The notes under the pieces were generated by a model that was given only the letters and a program-made list of their open reading frames with translations, was not told the origin of the DNA and made no database searches. A program made the translations under genes and the position numbers. From positions 124,001 to 188,000 of the forward strand of contig JAKLJX010000006.1 of NCBI GenBank assembly GCA_023150945.1: 64,000 nt of DNA, given 5' to 3'. Each line of letters begins with the position of its first letter. Within the stretch, counting starts at the first letter, position 1. This DNA comes from a bacterium. GTDB taxonomy: Bacteria; Zhuqueibacterota; Zhuqueibacteria; Zhuqueibacterales; Zhuqueibacteraceae. Shown here piece by piece: positions 17,129 through 26,069 of this stretch.

Positions 17129-17653
17129 ATGATAACCCCTTTCTCTTTAGCTCTCTTGGGTGCAGCGGGCAGGGAGTCAAGGTTAGAAATTTAACGACCT
17201 TAACGACCCGCTGGCAATTTATCTTAACTGCCCGAGGAGAGATAAAGTTCCGCCCTTGCCGGAAACTGCTCACTGTTCAAGCTGCTGGACGATAGTGAGT
17301 TGAATTACGATTTTGTCAATGCTCTCCTGACCGCGTCATCCTGCCACCGAGTGCCTGCATGAAGACGTAGGATCAGGCCGTTTTGTTTTAGGGTCGGCGA
17401 CAAACTTTCAAAAAAAGCGGCGGTGTGACGAAATTGCACCGACGTAACTTCGATGAATTCCAAAAGAATAGGGTAGATTTCCTCTTTTTTTGGAGCGCGG
17501 AATATACGGCAATAATCTCTCTTTGTCAAGCATGTGACAATTATTTATTGATTTTCTCTGCCCGGCTCGCGACTAAGCCCCGCACTGCAATTCCAGGTAG
17601 AAACAAGCCGGCGCGCGTTGGCCTGACACCATCTGAAGCGAACGGCCTCCCGG
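17129..17653 (-). other. Long leader region upstream of rpsU
   Basis: 525 bp without a convincing gene, between rpsU and the 3' end of the histidine kinase. A strong minus-strand promoter lies at 17501-17529, giving a leader of about 365 nt before rpsU. A 74-codon frame (17305-17529) begins inside the -35 box, so it cannot be translated from its first codon from that promoter. The leader could hold a small RNA or regulatory structure, but I recognise none. Confidence 0.5.
17501..17529 (-). promoter_or_regulatory. Near-consensus sigma-70 promoter facing rpsU-rpoD
   Basis: On the minus strand TTGACA (17529-17524), 17-nt spacer, TATATT (17506-17501). Predicted start is near 17494. It is the best match to consensus in the window together with that at 849-877. 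Confidence 0.75.
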
Positions 17654-19426
17654 TCATGCCGGCAAATAAACCACGAAAGTACTGCCCCGCCCCAATTCAC
17701 TCTCCACCCGAATGGTGCCGCCGTGCTCTTCCACAATCTGGAGCGCCAGCGCCAGGCCGATGCCGCTGCCTCTTTTCTTGGTTGAAAAATAGAAATCGAA
17801 GATCCGGTTCAGGTTTTCCTTGGGGATGCCCTTGCCCGTGTCACGGAATGAAACGACCGCATAGGACCGGCGGGTGTCATCGAGCGACCGGCGGGTTACG
17901 AGATCGAGGCCGATGGTCAGCCGGCCGCCACCCGGCATGGCTTGCACGGCATTGATGAAAATGTTCAGGAACACTTGGTGCATCCGGTTCGGATCAAGCT
18001 GCACACGCAGATTGCCGAGGCGATAATCCCGCTCCACGCGAATGCCTCGCTGCAAAGCCTCCGGTGTTTCCATTTTGACTAATTCATCGAGCAAGTCATT
18101 GAGGCATTGCTCCGACTTCTCGAGTTTGGGCGGCCGCGCGATCATCAAAAAATTGCTCACCAGATCATCGACGCGCCGGATCTCCGCGGCCAGGATTTGG
18201 TGGTAGTGCTCGAGCTTTTGCGGATCAATAATTTCTTTTTGAAACTCGCGCCGCATCAACTGCATGTTGATCACCATGGCGTTGAGCGGGTTGCGAATCT
18301 CATGCGACAGCACGGACGAAAGCTTGTTGAGCGTCTCCAGCCGCTCGGCGCGCTTGAGGCGGTCTTGGAACCGACGCAGCCGCCGCGTCATCGCGTTGAA
18401 GTGCAAGGCCAGGGTGCTGATTTCATCACGGCCGATGCGCCGAATCTGATGTTTCAAGCCGCCTTTGGAGATCTCCGCGATGCCGCCGATCAGCTCATTG
18501 ACCGGCTTGACGATTTGCCTGGTATAGACGGCGGCGATGAGCGCTGCTACCAGGGCGCTCCCCGCCATCAACAAAAAGATCTGCAGCTCCATAACGCGCG
18601 AGGGGGCGAAGGCCTCGCGAGTGGGCTGTTGAATCACCGTGGCCCAGCGCTGCTCGGCAATGGGCGCATAGGCTGCCAGCATTTCGACGCCGGTGCGATC
18701 CACGTAGGTTTGGTTGCCGCTCCTGCCACCGGTCGCCGCCGCGACAATGTCCGCCTCTTCGAAGCGCTGGCGCTCCAGCACCTGCCGGCGGTCGGTGTGC
18801 GCAATGTACTGGCCGTCGGCGCGAAAGATGAAGGCTTCACTCTTGGGGCCAACGAGATTGCTGTCCACCAGCGCCCAGATTTCTTTCAAGTCGACTTCGG
18901 CAAGCAGGCAGGCGGTGACATCATCAAAGACCAGCACCGGCTCGGCAATGTCCATCAGCGGCAATTTTTCATCGGAGATGTAGACGGCCGAGGTGTAGCT
19001 CTTGTTGTTGCGGAGGGCGGCGAGCAGATCATGACCGGCAAGATGATCCAGCGGCACGCCGAAGGCGGTCGAGCGTACCACGCGGCCCAGCGTATCGAGC
19101 AGCGAGATCTTCTTGAAGATGGGAAACTCGCGCACGAGCTTGTTGATGATCAACTCCTGCGCCATGCGGTCATTGCCGTAGAAGGCCGGGCTTTGGGCAT
19201 TGATGCGCAGAATGTCTCGCGCGCGCCCGAGCGTGGCGCTGATCAAGGAGGAGGACCGGCGCGCAAACTGCAGGTTGCGATCCAGGATGGTCTCGCGAAT
19301 CGCCTTTTGCGCGGTGTGAATGAGAATCTGGCCGGTGATCAGCAGCGGAATGGTCACCAGAAAGATATGGGAAATCAGCAGGCGGGTGAAGAGCCGATGC
19401 CGAATGGGGATGGGAGGTACCTGCAT
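17654..19426 (-). CDS. Membrane sensor histidine kinase (dCache-HAMP-HisKA-HATPase)
   Basis: 590 residues from the ATG at 19426; a GTG at 19522 would overlap the upstream gene but adds only Arg/Ala-rich sequence. TM1 is near 18-38 (LLISHIFLVTIPLLITGQIL), then an extracytoplasmic dCache-like sensor to about 275, TM2 (IFLLMAGSALVAALIAAVYT), HAMP (IVKPVNELIGGIAEISKG), HisKA with LSHEIRNPLNAM (His375) and HATPase_c with FDFYFSTKKRGSGIGLAL. No receiver domain and no response regulator gene lie alongside. The upstream gene encodes a peptide-type binding protein 80 nt away, so the ligand may be passed from it. Confidence 0.9.
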   Translation of the reverse strand: MQVPPIPIRHRLFTRLLISHIFLVTIPLLITGQILIHTAQKAIRETILDRNLQFARRSSSLISATLGRARDILRINAQSPAFYGNDRMAQELIINKLVREFPIFKKISLLDTLGRVVRSTAFGVPLDHLAGHDLLAALRNNKSYTSAVYISDEKLPLMDIAEPVLVFDDVTACLLAEVDLKEIWALVDSNLVGPKSEAFIFRADGQYIAHTDRRQVLERQRFEEADIVAAATGGRSGNQTYVDRTGVEMLAAYAPIAEQRWATVIQQPTREAFAPSRVMELQIFLLMAGSALVAALIAAVYTRQIVKPVNELIGGIAEISKGGLKHQIRRIGRDEISTLALHFNAMTRRLRRFQDRLKRAERLETLNKLSSVLSHEIRNPLNAMVINMQLMRREFQKEIIDPQKLEHYHQILAAEIRRVDDLVSNFLMIARPPKLEKSEQCLNDLLDELVKMETPEALQRGIRVERDYRLGNLRVQLDPNRMHQVFLNIFINAVQAMPGGGRLTIGLDLVTRRSLDDTRRSYAVVSFRDTGKGIPKENLNRIFDFYFSTKKRGSGIGLALALQIVEEHGGTIRVESELGRGSTFVVYLPA

Positions 19427-19506
19427 GTCAACGGCCCGTCTTGTGTTTCGCGCGATGCGATTGCACCGGCCAGGATCTTCTTCGTCTGCCCCACGCGGGC
19501 GGGCGG

Positions 19507-20751
19507 TCAGCGCACGCGCCACTCATAAAAGGGCTTGGGTTTGCCGTTGGCGTCGAGATAGTCGGCAAAACGCGCGGCATTGATGATGTGCCATACCAAC
19601 CAGGGATGAAACAGAAAGGTGGCGGGTTGATCTTCCGCCAGAATCAATTGCAGCCGCATGGTCGCGGTTCGGATGTCCTCGCGCCGGGTGAAATTTCTCA
19701 AGATCGTCTGGGTGTGCCGGTAAGGCTCACTGCGGTATGTCAGCATGCCGCTGCCGGAGCCATCACCGAAAAACTCGAGCAGGCTCGCGGGCGAATCGGC
19801 GAAACGATGCTGCAGCAACACCGCATCGAACCGGCCGCTGAGCAGGGAATCATTCAGCGCCGCGGCACTGAGCGGCTCGGGAATGACGTCGATGCCGATT
19901 TGATTCCAGTCGATCTTGATTTGCCGGGCGAGCTGTTCCTTCAGTTTGACACCCTCTTGAAAGAACAGGCGAAAGCGCAAAGGCCGGTTGTTGCGGATGC
20001 GAATATGTTCCCGGTTGATCCGGCCCCAACCGGCCGCCTCCAGCAGCGTAATCGCCAAGCGGGGATCATACTTGACTTCCCGCACCGCGGAGGTGTAGAA
20101 GATGCTTTCCTCTTCGAATGGTCCGCGCGCCAGGTCGGCCTCGTTATACAGCACCTGCCGGAGGAACTTCTTGCGGTCGATGGCATGGCTGAGCGCGCGG
20201 CGTACGGCCAAATCGCGCAGCAACGTGTGCGCGTAGTTGTAGCAAACCAGATCAACGGTGTTGCTGTCGGGCGGCAGCGGCACAATTTGATAGTTGAAGT
20301 CGGTGTTCTGGATTTCTTCGGCGGAAGTTTTGCTGGTCAGCACCGCGTAGTCGATATTGCCCAGGATAATCTCTGAGACCAGGCTGCGCTCGCTGGTGAA
20401 AAAGCGGTACTCGACGCCGGATGGCGGCCGGAGGCTGGGCGCCAGCGAAACCGGCGCCCCGAATGCCGAAGGCTTGAAGGTGAGGAATAGACTATTGGCA
20501 CTGCCCGGAATCACGGAAAACGGACTGACCTCGCTTGCCTCAGCGACCAGAAAAGCGCCGGCGCGGGTGTGCAGCGCGAGCTGGCGCACATCCTGCTCAC
20601 CGGTGAGCAGCCCAACCACCACCACGGCGCGCGCGGAAGAGAAACTCTGCTGCGCTGCTGCCGGCGATCCGGCGCCGGCCAGCAGCCCTAGCAGACACAA
20701 TCCACCCGCCAGGCGATGGGCAAAGTATGTTTGACGCAAGCACACCATCAT
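19507..20751 (-). CDS. Family 5 extracellular solute-binding protein, orphan
   Basis: 414 residues from the ATG at 20751; an ATG at 20829 is possible but places 26 non-signal residues before the signal peptide (LAGGLCLLGLLAGAGSPAAAQ). The SBP_bac_5 signature DLAVRRALSHAIDRKKFL and the later AAGWGRINREHIRIRNNRPL and DWNQIGIDVIPEPLSAAAL are clear. It is shorter than usual family members (about 500) at the N-terminal lobe. No permease or ATPase genes are near. It precedes a histidine kinase on the same strand, so it may deliver a peptide or similar signal rather than feed transport. Confidence 0.85.
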   Translation of the reverse strand: MMVCLRQTYFAHRLAGGLCLLGLLAGAGSPAAAQQSFSSARAVVVVGLLTGEQDVRQLALHTRAGAFLVAEASEVSPFSVIPGSANSLFLTFKPSAFGAPVSLAPSLRPPSGVEYRFFTSERSLVSEIILGNIDYAVLTSKTSAEEIQNTDFNYQIVPLPPDSNTVDLVCYNYAHTLLRDLAVRRALSHAIDRKKFLRQVLYNEADLARGPFEEESIFYTSAVREVKYDPRLAITLLEAAGWGRINREHIRIRNNRPLRFRLFFQEGVKLKEQLARQIKIDWNQIGIDVIPEPLSAAALNDSLLSGRFDAVLLQHRFADSPASLLEFFGDGSGSGMLTYRSEPYRHTQTILRNFTRREDIRTATMRLQLILAEDQPATFLFHPWLVWHIINAARFADYLDANGKPKPFYEWRVR

Positions 20752-21229
20752 TCTTTGGAAGACATCACCAGACCCACGACAAGAAACATTGGGCACGCTG
20801 GCTCCGGCCCTTTCCGTTCCGGGGGTCATTCGTGGAGGTCTATTGATTTGGTGGGAGAATTTCCGAGCAAGTGTGGTAGCAATGATTCAACCAGATCCTT
20901 CCACATGACTAAGACCATTTCCGCGTCCGGCAGGCGTGATCAGCACGGATTCGCCGGCAGCCGTGCCGCAATGCGACAGGCGGATTACTCGAGAGATTTC
21001 CAAACAGCCGCGGCTGTGAACTTAACTCTGCGCGTGCGAGGTCAAGCCACGGACCGTTGCAGCGCCGCGCATGGCGGTTGAGGCACGGTGATCCTGAAAA
21101 GGGCATCTACCATTACTGTCATGCCGCCAGGATTTTTTGAAGATTTGGGTGCAATCCCAAGCGATTCCCAAGCTCCCTGCGGGATGACAGGGCAAATGAG
21201 CCGCTCAAACAAACTCGAGCGCTGGCATG
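20752..21229. other. Non-coding region with a palindromic element
   Basis: 478 bp between the binding protein start and the threonine aldolase stop. No gene is convincing. It holds the 75-bp element at 21116-21190; the rest shows nothing I recognise. Confidence 0.5.
21116..21190. repeat. 75-bp element with inverted ends
   Basis: It starts CTGTCATGCCGCCAGG and ends CCCTGCGGGATGACAG. The reverse complement of the right end, CTGTCATCCCGCAGGG, matches the left end with few mismatches. The CTGTCATCCCGC motif also occurs as GTCATCCCGC at 1884. A small palindromic intergenic repeat is likely. Confidence 0.45.
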
Positions 21230-22264
21230 CTAATCTTTCAACACGCGCCGGAAAACCTCGAGGGTGCGCGCGAGGTCACCGGCAGTGATCTCGTAGTGAG
21301 TCACGGCGCGCAGGCGGCGTATGCCGGCGGACGACACCCAGACGCCTTCAAGTTTCAGCGCAGCACTGATCGCCGCGGCCTCGCGCTTCGGGTCGATGAC
21401 ATCAATCATGACGATGTTCGTTTGCACGCGCGCCAAGTCCACACGCAATCCCGGCATTTCCGCCAGAGCCTGCGCCAGTTGCGCTGCATGCGCATGGTCT
21501 TCCGCCAGCCGATCGCGATTATGCTCCAGAGCAAACAAAGCCGCGGCCGCCAGAATCCCAGCCTGGCGCATGCCGCCGCCGAATCTCTTGCGGCAGCGCC
21601 GCGCGGCCGCAATGAACTCCTGACTGCCGACCAGCGCCGAGCCGACCGGCGCGCCCAATCCCTTGGAGAAGCAAACCGAAACCGAATCAAACAAACCGGC
21701 ATATTGGCTGGGCGCCAAACCGCCGGCCACACAGGCATTCCACAAACGCGCGCCATCCAGATGCATGCGCAGGGAAGTGCTTACTGCCAGGTCGCGAATT
21801 TTCTGTATTTCCGGCAACGGCCAGACCGTTCCGCCGGCAAGGTTGTGCGTGTTCTCCAGCACCACCAGCCGCGTGCGCGGAAAATAGTAAACCGGCGGCC
21901 GGATCGCTGCTGCAATTTGTGCGGCGGTGATCACACCAGCTTCACCGGCCAGCGGCCGCGCCGACACGCCGCTCAACGCTGCGGCGCCGCCCATCTCATA
22001 GTCGAGAATGTGCGACTGCGCCTCGCAAATCAGCTCGTCACCGGGCTGGGTGTGGCAGTGAATGGCAATCTGATTGGCCATGGTCCCGCTCGGCACGAAC
22101 AGCGCCGCCTCCTGGCCGAGCAAATCCGCAACGTACTCCTGCAGGCGATTGACGCTGGGATCTTCGCCGTAAACATCATCGCCGACCTCAGCGTCCGCCA
22201 TCACCCGCCGCATTGCCGGCGTCGGCTTCGTCACGGTGTCGCTGCGCAGATCAACCACGGACAT
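21230..22264 (-). CDS. ltaE: Low-specificity L-threonine aldolase
   Basis: 344 residues, full length. It starts [16 protein letters not shown], the family hallmark, then [39 protein letters not shown] and the PLP-lysine site [13 protein letters not shown]. It cleaves L-threonine or allo-threonine to glycine and acetaldehyde using PLP. It stands alone; the upstream 237 bp hold the divergent start region of the UbiA gene. Confidence 0.93.
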   Translation of the reverse strand: MSVVDLRSDTVTKPTPAMRRVMADAEVGDDVYGEDPSVNRLQEYVADLLGQEAALFVPSGTMANQIAIHCHTQPGDELICEAQSHILDYEMGGAAALSGVSARPLAGEAGVITAAQIAAAIRPPVYYFPRTRLVVLENTHNLAGGTVWPLPEIQKIRDLAVSTSLRMHLDGARLWNACVAGGLAPSQYAGLFDSVSVCFSKGLGAPVGSALVGSQEFIAAARRCRKRFGGGMRQAGILAAAALFALEHNRDRLAEDHAHAAQLAQALAEMPGLRVDLARVQTNIVMIDVIDPKREAAAISAALKLEGVWVSSAGIRRLRAVTHYEITAGDLARTLEVFRRVLKD

Positions 22265-22433
22265 GGCAATTCCCGTTCTCTTTTTGTCACGCTGCGATCT
22301 GACTCATAACCGCTGCACGCCGGTATAATCACCTGCGCGACGGTCGGCAGCGCGCACTGAAGTCGCTTACTTTATCGGTTTTCGCTCAAACTTGCAAGGG
22401 AAATCTCCCCGAGCCCGGCATGGGGATCGACGC

Positions 22434-22461
22434 TTGTTTCTCAGATGAATTTTACTATATT
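22434..22461 (+). promoter_or_regulatory. Putative promoter for the ubiA-ubiX unit
   Basis: TTGTTT at 22434-22439, 16-nt spacer, TATATT at 22456-22461. Predicted start near 22468, leaving a leader of about 34 nt with GGAGAGAGG before the GTG at 22502. Confidence 0.45.
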
Positions 22462-22501
22462 AATGCCGCAATTTTCGCGTTCATCAAGCCGGAGAGAGGA
22501 T

Positions 22502-23341
22502 GTGCAACTTACGACCGTAATGCGCTTTGTCAAGCTCGAACACACGCTGTTTTCCCTGCCGTTGATTTTCAGCGGGGCGATTCTGGCGGCGAACGGCCTG
22601 ATTTCAGGACAGCTGGCACTGCTCATGCTGCTCGCCGCGGTCGGTGCGCGCACCGTTGCCCTGGCCCTGAATCGCATGATCGATCACAAGATCGACAAAC
22701 TCAATTCCCGCACGGCCGGTCGCGAGTTGCCCGCCGGCCGCATGACGCTGGCGCAAGCCGCGGCGGTGATGCTCACCGGTCTGGCCCTTTATTTCGTAAG
22801 TGCCGGATTGATCGGCCGGTTTTGCCTGCTGTGGTCACCCCTGCCGCTCGCCGTCTTTCTTTTCTATCCCTATATGAAACGCTTCACGCCGCTGGCCCAC
22901 TTCGGCGTCGGCTTGGGTTTGGCGATGGCACCGCTGGCCGGCTGGGTGGCGGTTACTCAGTCGCTGGAGAATCTTTTCCCCGGTTTGCTGTTTGCGCTGT
23001 TCGCGCTGCTCTGGGTCGCGGGCTTCGACATCATCTACGCGACGCTGGACGAGGAATTCGACCGGCGGGCGCATTTGCATTCGCTGCCGGCGGCGCTCGG
23101 CCGCACGCGCGCCTTGCGCGTCTCCGCCCTCCTGCATGCTCTGGCGTTCGTGGTTCTCGTCGTTATTTTTGCGCGCTATATCCGCTCTTTGCCGGCGACT
23201 CCGTTCCTGGCAGCCGCCGGTTTTCTGCTCTACCTGGAACAGGCCAAGGCCGGCGACGTGGAACTGGCCTTCTTCAAGATCAACGCCGTCCTGGGTTTTG
23301 TGGTGTTTGTGATGGTCGTGGTCGGAGTTCATTTTCCATGA
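22502..23341 (+). CDS. UbiA-family prenyltransferase (4-hydroxybenzoate type, MqnP-like)
   Basis: 279 residues from a GTG at 22502 that has a strong GGAGAGAGG; an in-frame ATG at 22445 would place the promoter inside the gene. The first Asp-rich motif is ALNRMIDHKIDKLNSRTAGR, and the second is in DIIYATLDEEFDRRAHL. Eight or so membrane segments are seen. It transfers a polyprenyl tail to an aromatic acid. UbiX overlaps its stop by 4 nt; the UbiA-UbiX pairing is common in futalosine menaquinone pathways (MqnP with MqnM) and in ubiquinone synthesis. Which quinone is made cannot be told here. Confidence 0.88.
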   Translation: MQLTTVMRFVKLEHTLFSLPLIFSGAILAANGLISGQLALLMLLAAVGARTVALALNRMIDHKIDKLNSRTAGRELPAGRMTLAQAAAVMLTGLALYFVSAGLIGRFCLLWSPLPLAVFLFYPYMKRFTPLAHFGVGLGLAMAPLAGWVAVTQSLENLFPGLLFALFALLWVAGFDIIYATLDEEFDRRAHLHSLPAALGRTRALRVSALLHALAFVVLVVIFARYIRSLPATPFLAAAGFLLYLEQAKAGDVELAFFKINAVLGFVVFVMVVVGVHFP

Positions 23342-23889
23342 GAATTGCCATTGGCGTGACCGGGTCCTCCGGAGCGGTTTATGCCGTTGAGTTCATCAAG
23401 GAGTGCCCGGGCGATAAATATTTGATTGCCAGCAAATGGGGCCGGGTCGTGTTGCAGGATGAGATGGGAATGACCGAACGCGACCTGCAGCCGCATGTCA
23501 AGAAAATCTTCTCCAATGATGACTTGCACGCGCCGCTGGCCAGCGGTTCCAATGCCATCGACGCGTTTGTCGTTATTCCATGCACCACTTCCACGCTTGG
23601 CAAAATTGCCTCCGGGATTGGCGATTCGTTGATCACCCGCACCGCCCAGGTTGCGCTCAAGGAGCGCTTCCGCATGGTGTTGTGCGTGCGGGAGACGCCG
23701 CTGTCTTCGCTGGCACTCGAACAATGCTTGCGGCTGTCGCGCGACGGCGTCATCATCATGCCCATTTCCCCTCCGCTGTACTTTCTGCCCACCACCGTTG
23801 AGGCCTACATCAAGGCGTTCGTCGACAAAGTGCTGGGCGTGCTCGGCGTGCGCCAAAGCCGCGGATGGCGCGCTGAAGAATTGGAATGA
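23338..23889 (+). CDS. ubiX: UbiX/Pad1-type flavin prenyltransferase
   Basis: 183 residues. It starts MRIAIGVTGSSGAVYAVEF, the family's FMN-binding N-terminus. FVVIPCTTSTLGKIASGIGD and LCVRETPLSSLALEQCLRLS are the phosphate and prenyl sites. It makes prenylated FMN for a UbiD-type decarboxylase, which is not in the window. The ATG overlaps the ubiA stop, so the two are translationally coupled. A longer open frame reaching back to 22420 is an accident of composition. Confidence 0.93.
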   Translation: MRIAIGVTGSSGAVYAVEFIKECPGDKYLIASKWGRVVLQDEMGMTERDLQPHVKKIFSNDDLHAPLASGSNAIDAFVVIPCTTSTLGKIASGIGDSLITRTAQVALKERFRMVLCVRETPLSSLALEQCLRLSRDGVIIMPISPPLYFLPTTVEAYIKAFVDKVLGVLGVRQSRGWRAEELE

Positions 23890-23925
23890 ATCTCTGCGGT
23901 CCAACCAGAGGCGGGAGCAAGTCCT

Positions 23926-24492
23926 ATGAGCCGGTTTCGCGATTTGAATCTTGAAGCGTTTCGCGCCAATGTCACGGCCTCGCGGGTGCGCGGCCTGCAG
24001 ATCATTCAGGCCGCGCTGTGCGGCAGCGTTGTGCTATTCGCCGGCGTGCTTTTCTTTCTGGCCGGCACGCATGCCGCACCGCCGCAGCAAGCGGCGCTCG
24101 ATGCCGCGGGTGTGGCCACGGTGCGCTTCTTGACCCTGGCGCATTTTGTACTGGCCGCCATCGTCTATGTCGCGGCGCCGCTGGTGGAAAATGCCGTCTA
24201 CCGGAGAGGCCGCGCAATCCAGGGTGAAAGCTCCGCGGCGCTGCTGACGGCACAGGCGCTGGGCATCATTCAAACCGCGCGCTTGACCCGCCTGGCCATG
24301 TATGAAGGCGTGGCATTGATGGGCCTGGTGGTCTGCTTTGTCGCGATGAGCACCAACGTGATGGCAGCCCATCCGGTCTATTGGGTCAATGCCATCACCG
24401 CCGCGCTTCTGATCGGCTACGTCGTGTCGACTTTTCCGAATCGCGATCGCCTGGCGGAGGTGTTTCAAGCCAGGTTGCAGAATGTCACCTGA
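23926..24492 (+). CDS. Hypothetical four-helix membrane protein
   Basis: 188 residues, not recognised. Four hydrophobic segments are seen: about 27-46 (AALCGSVVLFAGVLFFLAG), 66-84, 122-142 (GVALMGLVVCFVAMSTNVM) and 150-168. The N-terminus starts MSRFRDLNLEAFRANV and the C-terminus FPNRDRLAEVFQARL is polar. It has a Shine-Dalgarno-like GAGGCGGGAG and lies 36 nt after ubiX, so it probably belongs to the same transcript. A membrane partner of quinone metabolism is possible, but nothing in the sequence proves it. Confidence 0.75.
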   Translation: MSRFRDLNLEAFRANVTASRVRGLQIIQAALCGSVVLFAGVLFFLAGTHAAPPQQAALDAAGVATVRFLTLAHFVLAAIVYVAAPLVENAVYRRGRAIQGESSAALLTAQALGIIQTARLTRLAMYEGVALMGLVVCFVAMSTNVMAAHPVYWVNAITAALLIGYVVSTFPNRDRLAEVFQARLQNVT

Positions 24493-24581
24493 GACCCAAT
24501 CCGGCACTGCGCTATTATCCACGGCACGCCGAAATCATGGCGCCCGGTTACCAGCAATGACCTTGAGAAAGCTCTGACACG

Positions 24582-26009
24582 ATGGCTCCGCTAAGCGCCT
24601 GGCAGCGTGATTTGTTGCGCCTGGGCCAGCAAATTCCGGGCGAATGGCTCCTGCGCTGGCGCAGTTGGCAACGCCGCCTCGGTCCGGCGCGCATTCTCGT
24701 CGCCAGTTTTGCCGGCTTGATCCTCACCGGCGCCTTCTTGTTAACGCTGCCTGCCGCTTCCACCGGCAAACCTGTCGGTTTTATCGATGCGCTCTTCACC
24801 GCCACCTCCGCCACCTGCGTCACCGGCTTGACCGTGGTTGACACGGGCACGGCCTTTACACGCTTCGGCCAGATCGTCATCCTGGCGTTGATTCAACTCG
24901 GCGGCTTGGGCTTGATGACGTTCTCCACGCTGGTGCTCTACGTCCTGGGCGGCGGCCGGCTCTCGCTCAGCAGCCGCGATCTCTTGCAGGAGACCTTCAG
25001 CCAGGGTCCGATGCAAAATCTCAAGGCGCTGCTGAAAACGGTTTTTCTCGCCACTCTTACCATCGAGCTTGTGGGGGCCATGCTGCTCACGCTGCGGTTC
25101 ATGCGCGATTTACCCAGCACCACCGCGGTGTATCACGGCATCTTTCATTCCATCTCCGCCTTCTGCAACGCCGGCTTCGCACTCTACGGCGACAATCTCG
25201 AGAAATATCGCGGCGATGTGCTGGTCAATTTCACCATTACCTCGCTCATCATTCTCGGTGGCTTGGGTTTCGTGGTGATCTTCGAGATCAACCGCCGGCT
25301 GCAGCAAAATATCCGCACGCTCTCCCTGCATGCCCGTCTGGTGTTGCGCACCACGGCCGTGTTGATCGGCGCCGGCGCGGTTGCCATCCTGCTGCTGGAA
25401 TTGAACAATGCCATGGCTGATCTTTCCTGGGGAACGCGGCTTTTGACGAGCTATTTTCAGTCCGTCACCGCGCGCACGGCCGGCTTCAACACGCTCGCCC
25501 TCGGCGCGCTCTCGGATGCCACGTTGTTCATTTTGATCATTCTGATGTTCATCGGCGCCTCGCCCGGCTCCTGTGGCGGCGGGATCAAAACCACCACGGC
25601 CGCGGTGTTGCTCGCGCTCATTCGTTCGCGTTTTCGCAACGAAGAGAACGTGCATTTGCTCTATCGCCGCATTCCGAATGACGTGCTCGCCAAGGCGATG
25701 TCCGTCGTGTTTTTCGCCAGCGTTCTGATCGCGCTCTTCACGTTTTTGCTGTTGCTCTCGGAGGCCGGCGGCATGGCCCACCAGCAAAGCCGCGGCCTAT
25801 TCCTGGAGCTTCTCTTCGAAACCACCTCGGCATTCGGCACAGTGGGCTTGTCGACCGGCATCACGCCCAAGCTCACGCCTTTCGGCCGTCTCCTGATCAC
25901 CATGGTGATGTTCATTGGCCGCTTGGGCCCGTTGACGGTGGCGATTGCGGTGGGTCCGCAGGCCAGAACCCGCTTCACCTACGCCCAGGAAAATGTTCTG
26001 GTGGGATGA
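24582..26009 (+). CDS. ktrB: KtrB/TrkH-type potassium uptake channel subunit
   Basis: 475 residues with four M1-P-M2 repeats. The pore signatures appear in order: SATCVTGLTVVDTG, HSISAFCNAGFALYG, SVTARTAGFNTLALG and TSAFGTVGLSTGITP, each with the central Gly of the filter. The gate loop ASPGSCGGGIKTTT follows the third repeat. It imports K+ (often with Na+) across the inner membrane. The regulatory subunit gene follows 60 nt downstream. The first ~40 residues form a charged cytoplasmic leader that is longer than in Bacillus KtrB. Confidence 0.93.
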   Translation: MAPLSAWQRDLLRLGQQIPGEWLLRWRSWQRRLGPARILVASFAGLILTGAFLLTLPAASTGKPVGFIDALFTATSATCVTGLTVVDTGTAFTRFGQIVILALIQLGGLGLMTFSTLVLYVLGGGRLSLSSRDLLQETFSQGPMQNLKALLKTVFLATLTIELVGAMLLTLRFMRDLPSTTAVYHGIFHSISAFCNAGFALYGDNLEKYRGDVLVNFTITSLIILGGLGFVVIFEINRRLQQNIRTLSLHARLVLRTTAVLIGAGAVAILLLELNNAMADLSWGTRLLTSYFQSVTARTAGFNTLALGALSDATLFILIILMFIGASPGSCGGGIKTTTAAVLLALIRSRFRNEENVHLLYRRIPNDVLAKAMSVVFFASVLIALFTFLLLLSEAGGMAHQQSRGLFLELLFETTSAFGTVGLSTGITPKLTPFGRLLITMVMFIGRLGPLTVAIAVGPQARTRFTYAQENVLVG

Positions 26010-26069
26010 GATCGGTTGCCCGGCGCGGCAGCCGGTGCAATGCAGTGAGCCTTTCAAAGGGAAGGAACT

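Noticed and set aside
17305-17529. 74-codon minus-strand frame in the rpsU leader
   Set aside because: Its first codon lies in the -35 box of the promoter and its sequence has no family features; a shorter internal frame remains possible.
22420-23337. Upstream extension of the ubiX frame
   Set aside because: The part before 23338 is out-of-frame sequence of ubiA; the true UbiX start MRIAIGVTGSSGA is at 23338.
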